Shown one piece after another: positions 44,411 to 53,417 of a stretch of 64,000 nt of DNA (position 1 is its first letter; each line of letters begins with the position of its first letter). The notes beneath the pieces are model-generated. The model had not been told where the DNA came from. It saw nothing but the letters and a program-made list of their open reading frames with translations, and made no database searches. The position numbers were made by a program, and so were the translations under genes. This stretch comes from Alkaliphilus peptidifermentans DSM 18978 (GTDB taxonomy: Bacteria; Bacillota; Clostridia; Peptostreptococcales; Natronincolaceae): contig NZ_FMUS01000017.1 in the NCBI RefSeq assembly GCF_900101495.1, positions 1-64,000 on the forward strand, written 5' to 3'.

Positions 44411-45349
44411 ATGATGGTCAAAAACTTTTCGTTAGACTCCAAAGATGGACATAGAATTTTTGCTAAAAAGTGGCTTGTTGAGAATAAACAACCAAAGGCA
44501 ATAGTTCAGATTGCCCATGGGATGGCAGAGCATAAAGAGAGATATGACAGCTTTGCTAAATTTCTTAATAGAGAAGGATGTGATGTATATGCAAATGATC
44601 ATAGAGGCCATGGGGAAACAGCAGGAAACATAGAAAATCTAGGATATTTCGCAGAAGATGAGGGCTGGAGCAAGGTAATTGCAGATATGAATCAGCTTAC
44701 TACTATTATAAAAGAGGAAAATCCTAACATACCTGTTATACTTTTTGGACACAGTATGGGGTCATTTCTAACAAGAGGATACATTCAAGCCTATGGTACT
44801 GACGTTTCTGCAGTGATTCTTTGTGGTACAGGAGGGAGTCAGGGAATATTAGGTGATATTGCTGTATTACTTGCAAAACTAGAGGTTAATAGATTAGGAA
44901 AGAGAAATAGAAGTAAAGTAATGGATAAGCTTCTCTTTGGAAGCTTTAATAAAGCCTTTAAGCCTAATAGGACAGGATACGATTGGTTAACCAGAGATGA
45001 AAAACAGGTGGATAAGTATATAAAGGATAAGTATTGCGGTGAAATAGCCACTGCTGGATTTTATTATGATTTACTTAAGGGTATTAAAGAGATTAATAAA
45101 AAAGGAAACATGCAAAAAACACCTAAGAAACTGTCAATGCTTATTATTTCGGGAGATAATGATCCAGTAGGCGGAAATACAAAGGGTGTAATGGAGGTTT
45201 ACAATAGCTACAGGAAATTAGGTATGGAAAATATAAGCTATAAATTCTATGAAAATAGCAGACATGAAATTTTGAATGAAATAAATAAAGAAGAAGTTTA
45301 TAACGATATTGCTAGATGGATTAAAAATTTATTTGAAGTAAACCTTTAG
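44411..45349 (+). CDS. Alpha/beta hydrolase, monoacylglycerol-lipase/lysophospholipase type
   Basis: A 312-aa cytosolic serine hydrolase. VQIAHGMAEHKERYDSFAKF gives the oxyanion region, LFGHSMGSF the nucleophile elbow, ISGDNDPVG the acid and NSRHEILNE the catalytic His. This arrangement is that of Hydrolase_4 (monoglyceride lipase/lysophospholipase L2-like) enzymes. Substrate unknown. ATG at 44411 is directly followed by a second ATG. The ribosome binding site GGGGGAT fits either. Single gene with its own terminator. Confidence 0.9.
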   Translation: MMVKNFSLDSKDGHRIFAKKWLVENKQPKAIVQIAHGMAEHKERYDSFAKFLNREGCDVYANDHRGHGETAGNIENLGYFAEDEGWSKVIADMNQLTTIIKEENPNIPVILFGHSMGSFLTRGYIQAYGTDVSAVILCGTGGSQGILGDIAVLLAKLEVNRLGKRNRSKVMDKLLFGSFNKAFKPNRTGYDWLTRDEKQVDKYIKDKYCGEIATAGFYYDLLKGIKEINKKGNMQKTPKKLSMLIISGDNDPVGGNTKGVMEVYNSYRKLGMENISYKFYENSRHEILNEINKEEVYNDIARWIKNLFEVNL

Positions 45350-45351
45350 CT

Positions 45352-45383
45352 ATGAGTCAGTTTTTTACTGACTCATTTTTTTA
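45352..45383 (+). terminator. Terminator of the alpha/beta hydrolase gene
   Basis: ATGAGTCAGT (45352-45361) pairs with ACTGACTCAT (45367-45376). T7 follows. Confidence 0.88.
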
Positions 45384-45458
45384 AAGACTCTTGTGTTTAT
45401 ACCCACTAAAAAAGTATAATAGTAACGGTGATAATAAATTTGAAATGAGGGGTATTAG

Positions 45459-46838
45459 ATGGTCAGAAGTAGTTTAACAGAAGGAAGTATATCAAAGGCA
45501 TTAATTAAGCTGGCTCTTCCCATTATGGGAACATCCTTTGTTCAAATGGCCTACAATCTTACTGACATGATGTGGGTAGGACGTCTGGGCAGTCTTTCTG
45601 TGGCAGCTGTTGGCACAGCAGGATTTTTCACTTGGTTTGCAATGGCTCTTATATTTATATCAAAAATAGGCGCAGAGGTGGGTGTAGCTCAATCTGTCGG
45701 TAGAGAGGATATTGAATCTGTAAAGAAATATGTTAAAAGTGCTATACAAATAAATGTGGTTTTAGCATTAATCTACGGTAGTGTTTTAATATTATTAAGA
45801 AATCCCCTAATTGATTTCTTTAATTTGGGAAATCAAGATGTAATAGATAAAGCTAAGTCATATCTAATAATCATTGCATGTGGAATGATTTTTAGCTTTA
45901 TGAATCCAATTTTCACAGCCATCTTTAATGGTTATGGAAATAGTAAAATTCCCTTTGCAATTAATACAGTTGGATTAATAACTAACATGATTTTAGATCC
46001 TTTACTAATATTTGGTGTAGGCCCATTACCAGCTTTGGGAGTGAAGGGTGCTGCATTAGCTACTGTATTTTCTCAATTGGTGGTTTGTAGCTTATTTATA
46101 TATTTTATAAAGAATAATAGGGTGCTATTTTCGAATCTTAATCTGTTTAAGTCAATTGATAGGGTGAAAATAAAAGAGATAATGACCCTTGGACTTCCGG
46201 TAGCACTTCAGAATGGACTATTTACCATTTTTGCTATGTTTATTGCTAAGATTGTTGCTCAATGGGGACCAACACCAGTTGCTGTTCAGCGGGTGGGTAG
46301 CCAAATTGAAGCTATCTCATGGATGACAGCAAGTGGATTTGCTACAGCCTTAAGTGCCTTTACCGGGCAAAATTTTGGTGCTAAGAAAATGGATAGAATA
46401 TATAAAGGCTATTTTAGTGCCATCTTATTAGTAAGTGTAGTTGGTATCTTTGCAACTGTTCTCTTTATATTTGGAGGCAAGCAAATATTTGCACTGTTTT
46501 TGTCGGAGGAAGAGGCCTTAAGGCTAGGAATTGTTTATTTAAGGATTTTGGCATACTCACAGCTGTTTATGTGTCTTGAAATTACGACATCAGGGGGCTT
46601 CAATGGCCTAGGAAAAACTATTCCACCATCAATTGTAGGCATAGTGTTTAACTTCCTACGGATTCCTGCCGCCATAATCCTATCATCTATAGATAGTCTA
46701 GGATTAGATGGTGTGTGGTGGAGCATTAGTATGTCCAGCGTTTTTAAGGGAATTATATTAACTACATGGTTTGTAATTGTACTAAGCAGGCAACAATCAA
46801 AAATAAAGGATCAATCACTTCAACCATTGAAGATATAA
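45459..46838 (+). CDS. MATE-family efflux transporter
   Basis: A 459-aa membrane protein with twelve hydrophobic segments in two homologous halves. MATE hallmarks: LALPIMGTSFVQMAYNLTDM, WVGRLGSLSVAAVG near the start, and the second-half counterpart VQRVGSQIEAISWM with QNFGAKK. Exports cationic drugs or metabolites with Na+ or H+. Start behind ATGAGGGG. Monocistronic, with no adjacent regulator except the TetR gene at 47686. Confidence 0.92.
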   Translation: MVRSSLTEGSISKALIKLALPIMGTSFVQMAYNLTDMMWVGRLGSLSVAAVGTAGFFTWFAMALIFISKIGAEVGVAQSVGREDIESVKKYVKSAIQINVVLALIYGSVLILLRNPLIDFFNLGNQDVIDKAKSYLIIIACGMIFSFMNPIFTAIFNGYGNSKIPFAINTVGLITNMILDPLLIFGVGPLPALGVKGAALATVFSQLVVCSLFIYFIKNNRVLFSNLNLFKSIDRVKIKEIMTLGLPVALQNGLFTIFAMFIAKIVAQWGPTPVAVQRVGSQIEAISWMTASGFATALSAFTGQNFGAKKMDRIYKGYFSAILLVSVVGIFATVLFIFGGKQIFALFLSEEEALRLGIVYLRILAYSQLFMCLEITTSGGFNGLGKTIPPSIVGIVFNFLRIPAAIILSSIDSLGLDGVWWSISMSSVFKGIILTTWFVIVLSRQQSKIKDQSLQPLKI

Positions 46839-46880
46839 TAAAAGTGTAAACAAAACAGCATGTTCTATTTTAGTAACTTT

Positions 46881-46909
46881 ACCGATGCTCTTTATAAGCA
46901 TCGGTTTTA
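46881..46909 (+). terminator. Terminator of the MATE gene
   Basis: ACCGATGCT (46881-46889) pairs with AGCATCGGT (46897-46905), followed by TTTT. Confidence 0.85.
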
Positions 46910-47093
46910 AAATATAATAATTTCTCAGGATATGAAGGTAATTGTGAAGATAAATAGAATTATATAAATAAAAAATGTGGTGTATTGCCCTATACTTTAT
47001 TGTGAAGACTAGAAACAAATTTGACTTCAAAACAGAAAAAATTATTAAATAATTAATAAAGAATACTAGTATTGATAAATGGGGGATAAAAAG

Positions 47094-47573
47094 ATGAAAA
47101 AAACCAACGCTGGACGTATTCTTGACAAACTAAAAATATCTTATAAGCTCCTTCAGTACGAGGTGGATGAGAATGATTTAAGTGCTGAAAATGTAGCAGG
47201 AAAGCTTCAAATACCATTAGAACAAGTTTTTAAAACCTTAGTTTTAAGAGGAGATAAAACCGGTATTATAATTGCATGTTTACCTGGTGGAGCAGAGCTA
47301 AATTTAAAGTTATTAGCTAAGCTTAGTGGAAATAAAAAGGTAGAAATGATATCTATGAAGGAGATTCAAACCATAACAGGGTATATTCGAGGAGGAGTTT
47401 CTCCAATAGGTATGAAGAAGAATTATCCAACCTACATTCATGAAAGCTGTGTTGAATTTTCCACTATTATGATGAGCGCAGGGCAACGGGGGTTGCAAAT
47501 ACTCTTATCACCCAAAGATTTAATAGCTATAATAGATGCTACATTAGGAAATATAATAGTAGAAGATATCTAA
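47094..47573 (+). CDS. ybaK: Cys-tRNA(Pro)/Cys-tRNA(Cys) deacylase, YbaK/EbsC type
   Basis: A 159-aa editing enzyme that removes Cys wrongly loaded on tRNA(Pro). The YbaK core is complete: KTLVLRGDKTGIIIACLPGG, then ELNLKLLAKLSGNKKVEMIS, IRGGVSPIGMKK and SAGQRGLQILLSPKDL. The start at 47094 follows GGGGGATAA. The ATG at 47079 overlaps that site. Cytosolic, monocistronic. Confidence 0.92.
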   Translation: MKKTNAGRILDKLKISYKLLQYEVDENDLSAENVAGKLQIPLEQVFKTLVLRGDKTGIIIACLPGGAELNLKLLAKLSGNKKVEMISMKEIQTITGYIRGGVSPIGMKKNYPTYIHESCVEFSTIMMSAGQRGLQILLSPKDLIAIIDATLGNIIVEDI

Positions 47574-47598
47574 TATGTACTTTCAAATAAAAAAAACA

Positions 47599-47646
47599 TT
47601 GAGATAATTATTAAATAATTGTATAATATGACTAAGCGGTCATATT
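47599..47646 (+). promoter_or_regulatory. Promoter with overlapping TetR-type operator
   Basis: TTGAGA (47599-47604), 17 bp, TATAAT (47622-47627). AATATGAC (47625-47632) and GTCATATT (47639-47646) are perfect 8-bp arms around TAAGCG, covering the end of the -10 and the start point. Strong candidate for self-repression by the TetR protein encoded 40 bases on. Confidence 0.8.
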
Positions 47647-47685
47647 ATTTTTATTAATACAAATAACAAGAATAGGTGATAAATT

Positions 47686-48309
47686 ATGCCAAAAAACACT
47701 TTCTTTAACCTGCCAGAGGAGAAAAAAGATAGAATTATAGAAATAGCAATAGATGAGTTTTCAGAGCATGACTATCATAAGGCCAGCATATCAAGAATTG
47801 TAAAAAAAGCGGAGATAGCTAAAGGGAGTTTTTATCAATACTTTGAAGATAAAAAAGACCTATATAAATATATTTTATTAACTGCTGGTGAAAAGAAATT
47901 CTCTTACCTTACACATTTAGTAAGTAGCGTTACTACTATGGATACCTTTCAAATTTTGAGGGAGCTATATAGTGGAGGTGTTATTTTTGCAAAGGAGAAC
48001 CCAAAGCTTGCGATAATAGGGAACAACTTTGTGAAAAATAACGATGCAAATTTTAAAGAGGAAATGCTGGGGGAATCTACGCAAAAAAGCAATGCTTTCC
48101 TAGGTAGTATTTTAGCTAAAGGAATTGCTGCAGGTGAAATTGACCCTGAAATTGATGTAGAATTTGTTTCCTATATATTAACTACTTTAAGTATGTCAAT
48201 AGGAGAATACTTCATAAAAGAAATGCAGACTAATGATTATAATGATATGATAAATTTGTCAGATAAGATGATTTACATTATTGAAAATGGCATAGCAAAA
48301 AAGAATTAG
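47686..48309 (+). CDS. TetR/AcrR-family transcriptional regulator
   Basis: A 207-aa regulator. Helix-turn-helix in the first 55 residues (HDYHKASISRIVKKAEIAKG, then SFYQYFEDKKDLY) and a helical ligand domain of the type seen in clostridial TetR proteins. A palindrome in its own promoter implies autoregulation. It converges with the ABC exporter gene, a frequent target of such regulators, but I did not find the same palindrome upstream of that gene. Confidence 0.9.
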   Translation: MPKNTFFNLPEEKKDRIIEIAIDEFSEHDYHKASISRIVKKAEIAKGSFYQYFEDKKDLYKYILLTAGEKKFSYLTHLVSSVTTMDTFQILRELYSGGVIFAKENPKLAIIGNNFVKNNDANFKEEMLGESTQKSNAFLGSILAKGIAAGEIDPEIDVEFVSYILTTLSMSIGEYFIKEMQTNDYNDMINLSDKMIYIIENGIAKKN

Positions 48310-48320
48310 ATATAAAAAGC

Positions 48321-48372
48321 AAAATCCAGTAAACCGTTAGTATAGAATAGATACTTAGGGATACTGGATTTT
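48321..48372. terminator. Bidirectional terminator between tetR and the ABC exporter
   Basis: AAAATCCAGTA (48321-48331) pairs with TACTGGATTTT (48362-48372). An inner AGTAT/ATACT helix fills the loop. Confidence 0.75.
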
Positions 48373-48382
48373 TAAGTAATTT

Positions 48383-50107
48383 TTATGTTGCCATTTCATT
48401 AAATTGTGCTTTATATAACTTGGAATATACCCCAGATTCACTAATTAAGGAATCGTGATCTCCCTCTTCAACAATACCCTCTTCAGTTAAAACCATTATT
48501 CTATCAGCATTTCGAATGGTTGCCATACGGTGGGCTATTACAAGTGTTGTACGGCTTTCTGCCAATTTTTCAAATGATTCCTGTATTACCTTTTCTGTTT
48601 CATTATCAAGGGCAGAGGTTGCTTCATCGAGAATTAAAATTGGTGGATTTTTAAGAAAAATCCGTGCTATAGATAATCTCTGTTTTTGTCCCCCAGAAAG
48701 CTTTACTCCACGTTCACCAATGTAAGTGTCGTAGCCCTTTTCTAAAGACATAATAAACTGGTGGGCGTTGGCCATCTTACTGGCCTCAATAATTTCTTCA
48801 GCACTTGCACCAATCCTGCCATAGCTGATATTATCCCTAACAGTACCTGAAAAAAGGAAGACATCCTGTTGTACTATTCCAATATTCTCTCTTAATGAGC
48901 GTTGTGTCATTTTACGAATGTCGATACCATCGATTAAAATAGCACCCTTATCAATTTCATAAAATCGTGGTATAAGACTGCAAAGTGTGGTTTTACCAGC
49001 TCCAGAAGGGCCCACAAAGGCCACAGTTTCACCGGTTCGTATATTAAGATTAATATTTTCCAATACAGTACCTCTATTGTTATAGCTAAAGGTAACATTG
49101 TCCAACACTACATTTCCCTTTAATCGACCAACAGCAATTGCATCCTTATTATCAATGATATCTGGGTCTATATCCAATGTTTCTAGGAAACGATTAAAGC
49201 CTGCCATACCTCTTTGATAATTTTCCACCAAAGCAGTTATTCGTCTGATTGGTTGAAGGAACATAGAAACGTAAAGCAGAAAGCCAACTAAATCACCAAC
49301 GGATAAGCGATCATAGTAAATAAATAAGCCACCTGCTATTAATACTAACAAATTTATAGCATTAGAAAAGAAATTTATGCCAGAGAAAAACTGAGCCATA
49401 ACCTTAAAGGCATTTTCTCTTGAAAGTCTAAAATTATCGTTTCCAACAGAAAATTTCTCCTGTTCATACCATTCATTTGTAAAGGATTTTACCACACGAA
49501 CTCCAGAAATACTATCCTCTACCTGTGCATTAATATCAGCTATCTTTAGGCGCATATCCTTAAAGGCAAGCTGCATACGCTTATTTTTCAAAATAGCAAA
49601 GCATATCATAACCGGAACCATAGCAAATACAATGAGGGTAAGCTGCCAGTTTACTGTCAGCATTATGATGAAGGAACCAACTAAAGTTACCGTTGCAATA
49701 AAAAGGTCCTCCGGTCCATGATGGGCAAGCTCTGATATTTCGTTAAGATCATTAACTAATCTAGACATAATATGGCCTGTTTTTGTGTTGTCAAAATAGT
49801 TAAAAGAGAGCTTTTGCAAATGGGCAAAAAGGTCTTTACGCATATCATGCTCCATTCGTGCTCCTAAAACATGCCCCCAGTAATCAACTATATAATTAAG
49901 TATGTAACGTACTATATACATTAATAGCATTCCAACACCAATTATAATAATTAGGTTAAGGTTTTTATCAGGAATAACATCATTAATGGTCCAACGGGCC
50001 ACCTGTGGGAAAATAAGATCTAGTATTGCCATAAGGAATGCACATCCAAAGTCTAAACAAAAAAGTGGCAGATGGGGTCTGTAGTATTTTATAAATCGTC
50101 TTATCAT
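48383..50107 (-). CDS. ABC exporter half-transporter (MsbA/LmrA type)
   Basis: A 574-aa fused membrane and ATPase subunit that works as a dimer to export drugs or lipids. Six hydrophobic segments lie in residues 1-300. The ATPase has Walker A near 365 (VGPSGAGKTT), signature KLSGGQKQRLSIA, Walker B ILILDEATSALD and the H-loop IAHRMAT. Start at 50107 with AAAGGTG 6 nt before it. Two earlier codons (GTG, ATG) overlap that site. The partner half-transporter that is often adjacent is absent, so a homodimer is likely. Confidence 0.93.
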   Translation of the reverse strand: MIRRFIKYYRPHLPLFCLDFGCAFLMAILDLIFPQVARWTINDVIPDKNLNLIIIIGVGMLLMYIVRYILNYIVDYWGHVLGARMEHDMRKDLFAHLQKLSFNYFDNTKTGHIMSRLVNDLNEISELAHHGPEDLFIATVTLVGSFIIMLTVNWQLTLIVFAMVPVMICFAILKNKRMQLAFKDMRLKIADINAQVEDSISGVRVVKSFTNEWYEQEKFSVGNDNFRLSRENAFKVMAQFFSGINFFSNAINLLVLIAGGLFIYYDRLSVGDLVGFLLYVSMFLQPIRRITALVENYQRGMAGFNRFLETLDIDPDIIDNKDAIAVGRLKGNVVLDNVTFSYNNRGTVLENINLNIRTGETVAFVGPSGAGKTTLCSLIPRFYEIDKGAILIDGIDIRKMTQRSLRENIGIVQQDVFLFSGTVRDNISYGRIGASAEEIIEASKMANAHQFIMSLEKGYDTYIGERGVKLSGGQKQRLSIARIFLKNPPILILDEATSALDNETEKVIQESFEKLAESRTTLVIAHRMATIRNADRIMVLTEEGIVEEGDHDSLISESGVYSKLYKAQFNEMAT

Positions 50108-50263
50108 GATCATCACCTTTTTATAGTTTTTTTCGATTGTCTAACGAATTTATTATATCATAATATATTTGTTTGAAAACTAGTTTTATTTTCACAACAT
50201 AAAAAAAAGAATCAAAAAGATTCTTATCAAACAGATTCCTATTATTTATGCAAAAAGTCTATC

Positions 50264-51181
50264 CTATAGCTTAGTATATATGTCTGAAAACTCAATGTTT
50301 ATTCTTTCGATTCTTCCTTCAGATGAAGCCTCAAATACCTCCTCTGCAATTTTGAAATCATCATCCAAAGTTTTTATTGGAAGGGTGATAATAAACTCGC
50401 TTCCTTTTCCATATTCACTATTAATTAAAATATTTCCACCATGAAGCTCAACAAGGGATTTCACTAAAGATAATCCAATTCCACTTCCTTGATGATCCTT
50501 TGTTAGACCCTTATCAACCTGCTTAAAGCGTTCAAAAATTGTATTTAATTCTTTTGACGGAATACCAATTCCTGTATCTATCACCGATATAGTAACTGAT
50601 TCATAATTACCCCTAACCTTAACATGTATAGTACCATTTTTAGGAGTAAACTTTAATGAATTTGACAATAAATTAAGCATAATACGTTCTATTTTATCAG
50701 GGTCACAGGCTATAATCTGTTCCTTTATAGAGCTATCAAAGTGAAGATGTATTGATTTATTCTCAATATATTCAGCAACAGACATAGTAATATCTTCAAC
50801 CAAACTAACTATATCAAAATTACGCAAATCTAATTTTAGAAAGCCAGAATCTATTTTCGATATATCAATAAAATTGTTAATAAGCCTTAAGAGCCTATAG
50901 CAATTTTGCTTCATTATATGTATATATTTATGGCTGGTCTGTTTTTTATCCTCAGATAATGAGTCATTAAGAAATAGATTGAAAAGCTGGAGAGTAGAAT
51001 ATATAACATTTAATGGCGTTCTAAGGTCATGGGAAATATTTGATAAAAACTCTGTTTTCATCCGGTCCTGAGTAAGTATTTCATTCAACAAAAGTTCCTT
51101 CTCCTTCAAAGCTGCTTCTAAGCTTTTTATAGCTTGTTGATTGTATGAACTATTTGACTTAGACTTCATAGCAACTGACAT
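50264..51181 (-). CDS. Sensor histidine kinase without membrane domain
   Basis: A 305-aa cytosolic kinase: a short coiled coil (about residues 10-40, IKSLEAALKEKELLLNEIL), the HisKA domain with the phospho-acceptor near residue 50 (NISHDLRTPLN), and the ATPase with NLLSNSLKF, DTGIGIP and GSGIGLSLV. It ends in INIEFSDIYTKL, the tail shared with the kinases at 9315 and 11857. The start at 51181 is placed after GGTGGGA. The longer frame to 51289 would add a hydrophobic piece but has no site, so a membrane-attached form cannot be excluded. No response regulator nearby. Confidence 0.85.
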   Translation of the reverse strand: MSVAMKSKSNSSYNQQAIKSLEAALKEKELLLNEILTQDRMKTEFLSNISHDLRTPLNVIYSTLQLFNLFLNDSLSEDKKQTSHKYIHIMKQNCYRLLRLINNFIDISKIDSGFLKLDLRNFDIVSLVEDITMSVAEYIENKSIHLHFDSSIKEQIIACDPDKIERIMLNLLSNSLKFTPKNGTIHVKVRGNYESVTISVIDTGIGIPSKELNTIFERFKQVDKGLTKDHQGSGIGLSLVKSLVELHGGNILINSEYGKGSEFIITLPIKTLDDDFKIAEEVFEASSEGRIERINIEFSDIYTKL

Positions 51182-51503
51182 AATTATTCCCACCATTTCA
51201 TTAAGAAATAATTGACATAATATTCGGAAAAAACATGCTACTATTTTAAACATTCTATAAATGTTAATTGTTTCCTTCTTATTATACAAATTAGTGTTCG
51301 ACTACTTTCAGTGAAAAACTGTATATTTTCATATATGCTGTAGAGTTTTGACTAAATTATGCCATATTATACATTAGTCAGTTTTTGTACTAATTTGATT
51401 ACAATAAGAATAATATTAAATTTTAGAGACAAATATCAACAATAGTATTTTTACATATGCTAAATATATGGGAAAAAGCTATTGTTTAAAAGGAGATGAG
51501 AAT
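51182..51503. promoter_or_regulatory. Divergent control region with an inverted repeat
   Basis: TGACTAA (51349-51355) and TTAGTCA (51374-51380) form 7-bp arms 18 bases apart, and TTGACT at 51348-51353 could be a -35 for asnB. The binder is unknown. No gene found in this stretch. Confidence 0.45.
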
Positions 51504-53345
51504 ATGTGTGGTATAGCTGGATGGATTAATTTAAAGGAGGACTTGACTGATAAAGTTAAGGTTATCGAAACCATGACAAATACATTATCAAAAAGAGGAC
51601 CCGATGCTTTTAATATCTATAAAAGTAAAAATTGCTTGTTAGGACATAGGCGACTAATAGTTGTTGACCCAGAAGGTGGGGGGCAACCCATGATACGTAA
51701 GGTGGAGGATAGAAGCTATAGTATTGTATATAATGGAGAGCTATATAATACAGAGGTAATAAGACGAGAATTGCTAGACAAGGGGTATCATTTTAAGTCC
51801 TACTCCGATACTGAGGTTTTATTAATGTCTTATATAGAGTGGGGATTTGATTGTGTTAAGAAGCTAAATGGAATTTTTGCCTTTGGCATTTGGAATGAAT
51901 ATAAAAAAGAGCTATTTATGGCTAGAGATCGTTTAGGGGTTAAGCCGCTATTTTACTCCCAGATAAATAATAATTTATTTCTGGCATCAGAAATAAAGGC
52001 AATATTAGCTAATCCAGTAGTAGAACCAATAATTACAAAGGACAGTATAATGGAATTGTTTGGTTTGGGGCCAGCAAGAGCACTTGGAAGTGGTGTGTTT
52101 AAAGACATATTTGAAGTACCACCTGCCTATTTTTTAATATATAATGACGACGGAATTAAACTAAAGCAATATTGGCAATTAGGAAGTAAGCCACATACCG
52201 ATGATTTTGATACCTCTGTAAATAGAGTAAAGGAGCTATTGGTGGATGCAGTTGAAAGACAGCTAATATCTGATGTTCCTGTCTGCACCTTTCTATCGGG
52301 AGGCTTGGATTCCAGCTGTATATCTGCAATTGCTGCCAAGTCCTTTGAAGGGAAAGGGAGGGGAAAACTTAACACCTATTCTGTAGACTACTTAGATAAC
52401 GATCACTATTTTAAGCCCAGTATATTTCAACCCGATTCAGATATAAGCTATATAAAACAAATGAGCCAGTTTATAGACTCTAACCACCATTCTATAACCA
52501 TCGATACTCCGCAGCTGGCCGATGGATTATATGAAGCTGTTAAGGCCACTGACTTACCAGGAATGGCTGATGTAGACTCATCCTTATACTTGTTTTGCAA
52601 GGAAGTTAAAAAAAGCTCTACAGTAGCTTTATCGGGGGAATGTGCAGATGAAATATTCGGTGGGTATCCTTGGTTTACTAGGGAAGAATTTATTAATGCA
52701 AATACATTTCCATGGTCACAGGCAATAAAAGAAAGAAAAGGTATACTATCAAAAGAATATGTGAATCTCCCTATAGAAGACTATGTCCATCATCAGTACC
52801 AAAAGACCTTAAGAGATGTTCCCAAGCTTGAAGGAGAGACTTTAGAAGAAGAACGAATTCGAGAGATATTCTACTTAAATCTCAAATGGTTTATGGTAAC
52901 TCTATTAAATAGAAAAGACAGAATGAGTATGGCAAACGGACTAGAAGTAAGAGTTCCCTTTGCTGATCATTGGTTGGTTGAGTATGTATGGAATATACCC
53001 TGGAATATGAAATACCATAATAATAGAGAGAAGGGAATATTGAGAGAAGCTCTTCAAGATATACTACCTCCTGAGATAATAAATAGGAAAAAGAGTCCCT
53101 ATCCTAAAACCCATAATCCTTCCTATTTAAAGGTAGTACAGAGCAGGCTAAGTAAAATCATTAAAGATACGAATTCTCCTCTTTTGCAGCTTATTGATGG
53201 AAATAAAGTGAAAGAAATAATAGAATCTGATGGAAAAGCATTTGGTAGACCCTGGTTTGGCCAATTAATGACAGCACCACAGTTAATGGCATACTTAATT
53301 CAAGTCGATATTTGGATGAGAGAATACAATGTAAAAATACAGTAA
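51504..53345 (+). CDS. asnB: Asparagine synthase (glutamine-hydrolysing)
   Basis: A 613-aa cytosolic enzyme that makes asparagine from aspartate, ATP and glutamine. The start at 51504 places Cys2 (MCGIAGW), the glutaminase nucleophile, at the mature N-terminus, and AAAAGGAGATG precedes it. The glutaminase domain (about 1-205) has RGPD and YNGELYN. The synthetase domain has the ATP-binding FLSGGLDSSCISAIAAK near residue 264 and SGECADEIFGGYPWF. Full length. Followed by a terminator. Confidence 0.95.
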   Translation: MCGIAGWINLKEDLTDKVKVIETMTNTLSKRGPDAFNIYKSKNCLLGHRRLIVVDPEGGGQPMIRKVEDRSYSIVYNGELYNTEVIRRELLDKGYHFKSYSDTEVLLMSYIEWGFDCVKKLNGIFAFGIWNEYKKELFMARDRLGVKPLFYSQINNNLFLASEIKAILANPVVEPIITKDSIMELFGLGPARALGSGVFKDIFEVPPAYFLIYNDDGIKLKQYWQLGSKPHTDDFDTSVNRVKELLVDAVERQLISDVPVCTFLSGGLDSSCISAIAAKSFEGKGRGKLNTYSVDYLDNDHYFKPSIFQPDSDISYIKQMSQFIDSNHHSITIDTPQLADGLYEAVKATDLPGMADVDSSLYLFCKEVKKSSTVALSGECADEIFGGYPWFTREEFINANTFPWSQAIKERKGILSKEYVNLPIEDYVHHQYQKTLRDVPKLEGETLEEERIREIFYLNLKWFMVTLLNRKDRMSMANGLEVRVPFADHWLVEYVWNIPWNMKYHNNREKGILREALQDILPPEIINRKKSPYPKTHNPSYLKVVQSRLSKIIKDTNSPLLQLIDGNKVKEIIESDGKAFGRPWFGQLMTAPQLMAYLIQVDIWMREYNVKIQ

Positions 53346-53354
53346 GGAATATTA

Positions 53355-53391
53355 AACAGCACTTTCTTCAAAATCAAAAGTGCTGTTTTAC
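53355..53391. terminator. Terminator of asnB
   Basis: AACAGCACTTT (53355-53365) pairs with AAAGTGCTGTT (53377-53387), with T-rich and A-rich ends. May also serve the MFS gene from the other side. Confidence 0.88.
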
Positions 53392-53417
53392 TATTTTGCT
53401 ATTTAAAATTTAGGATC

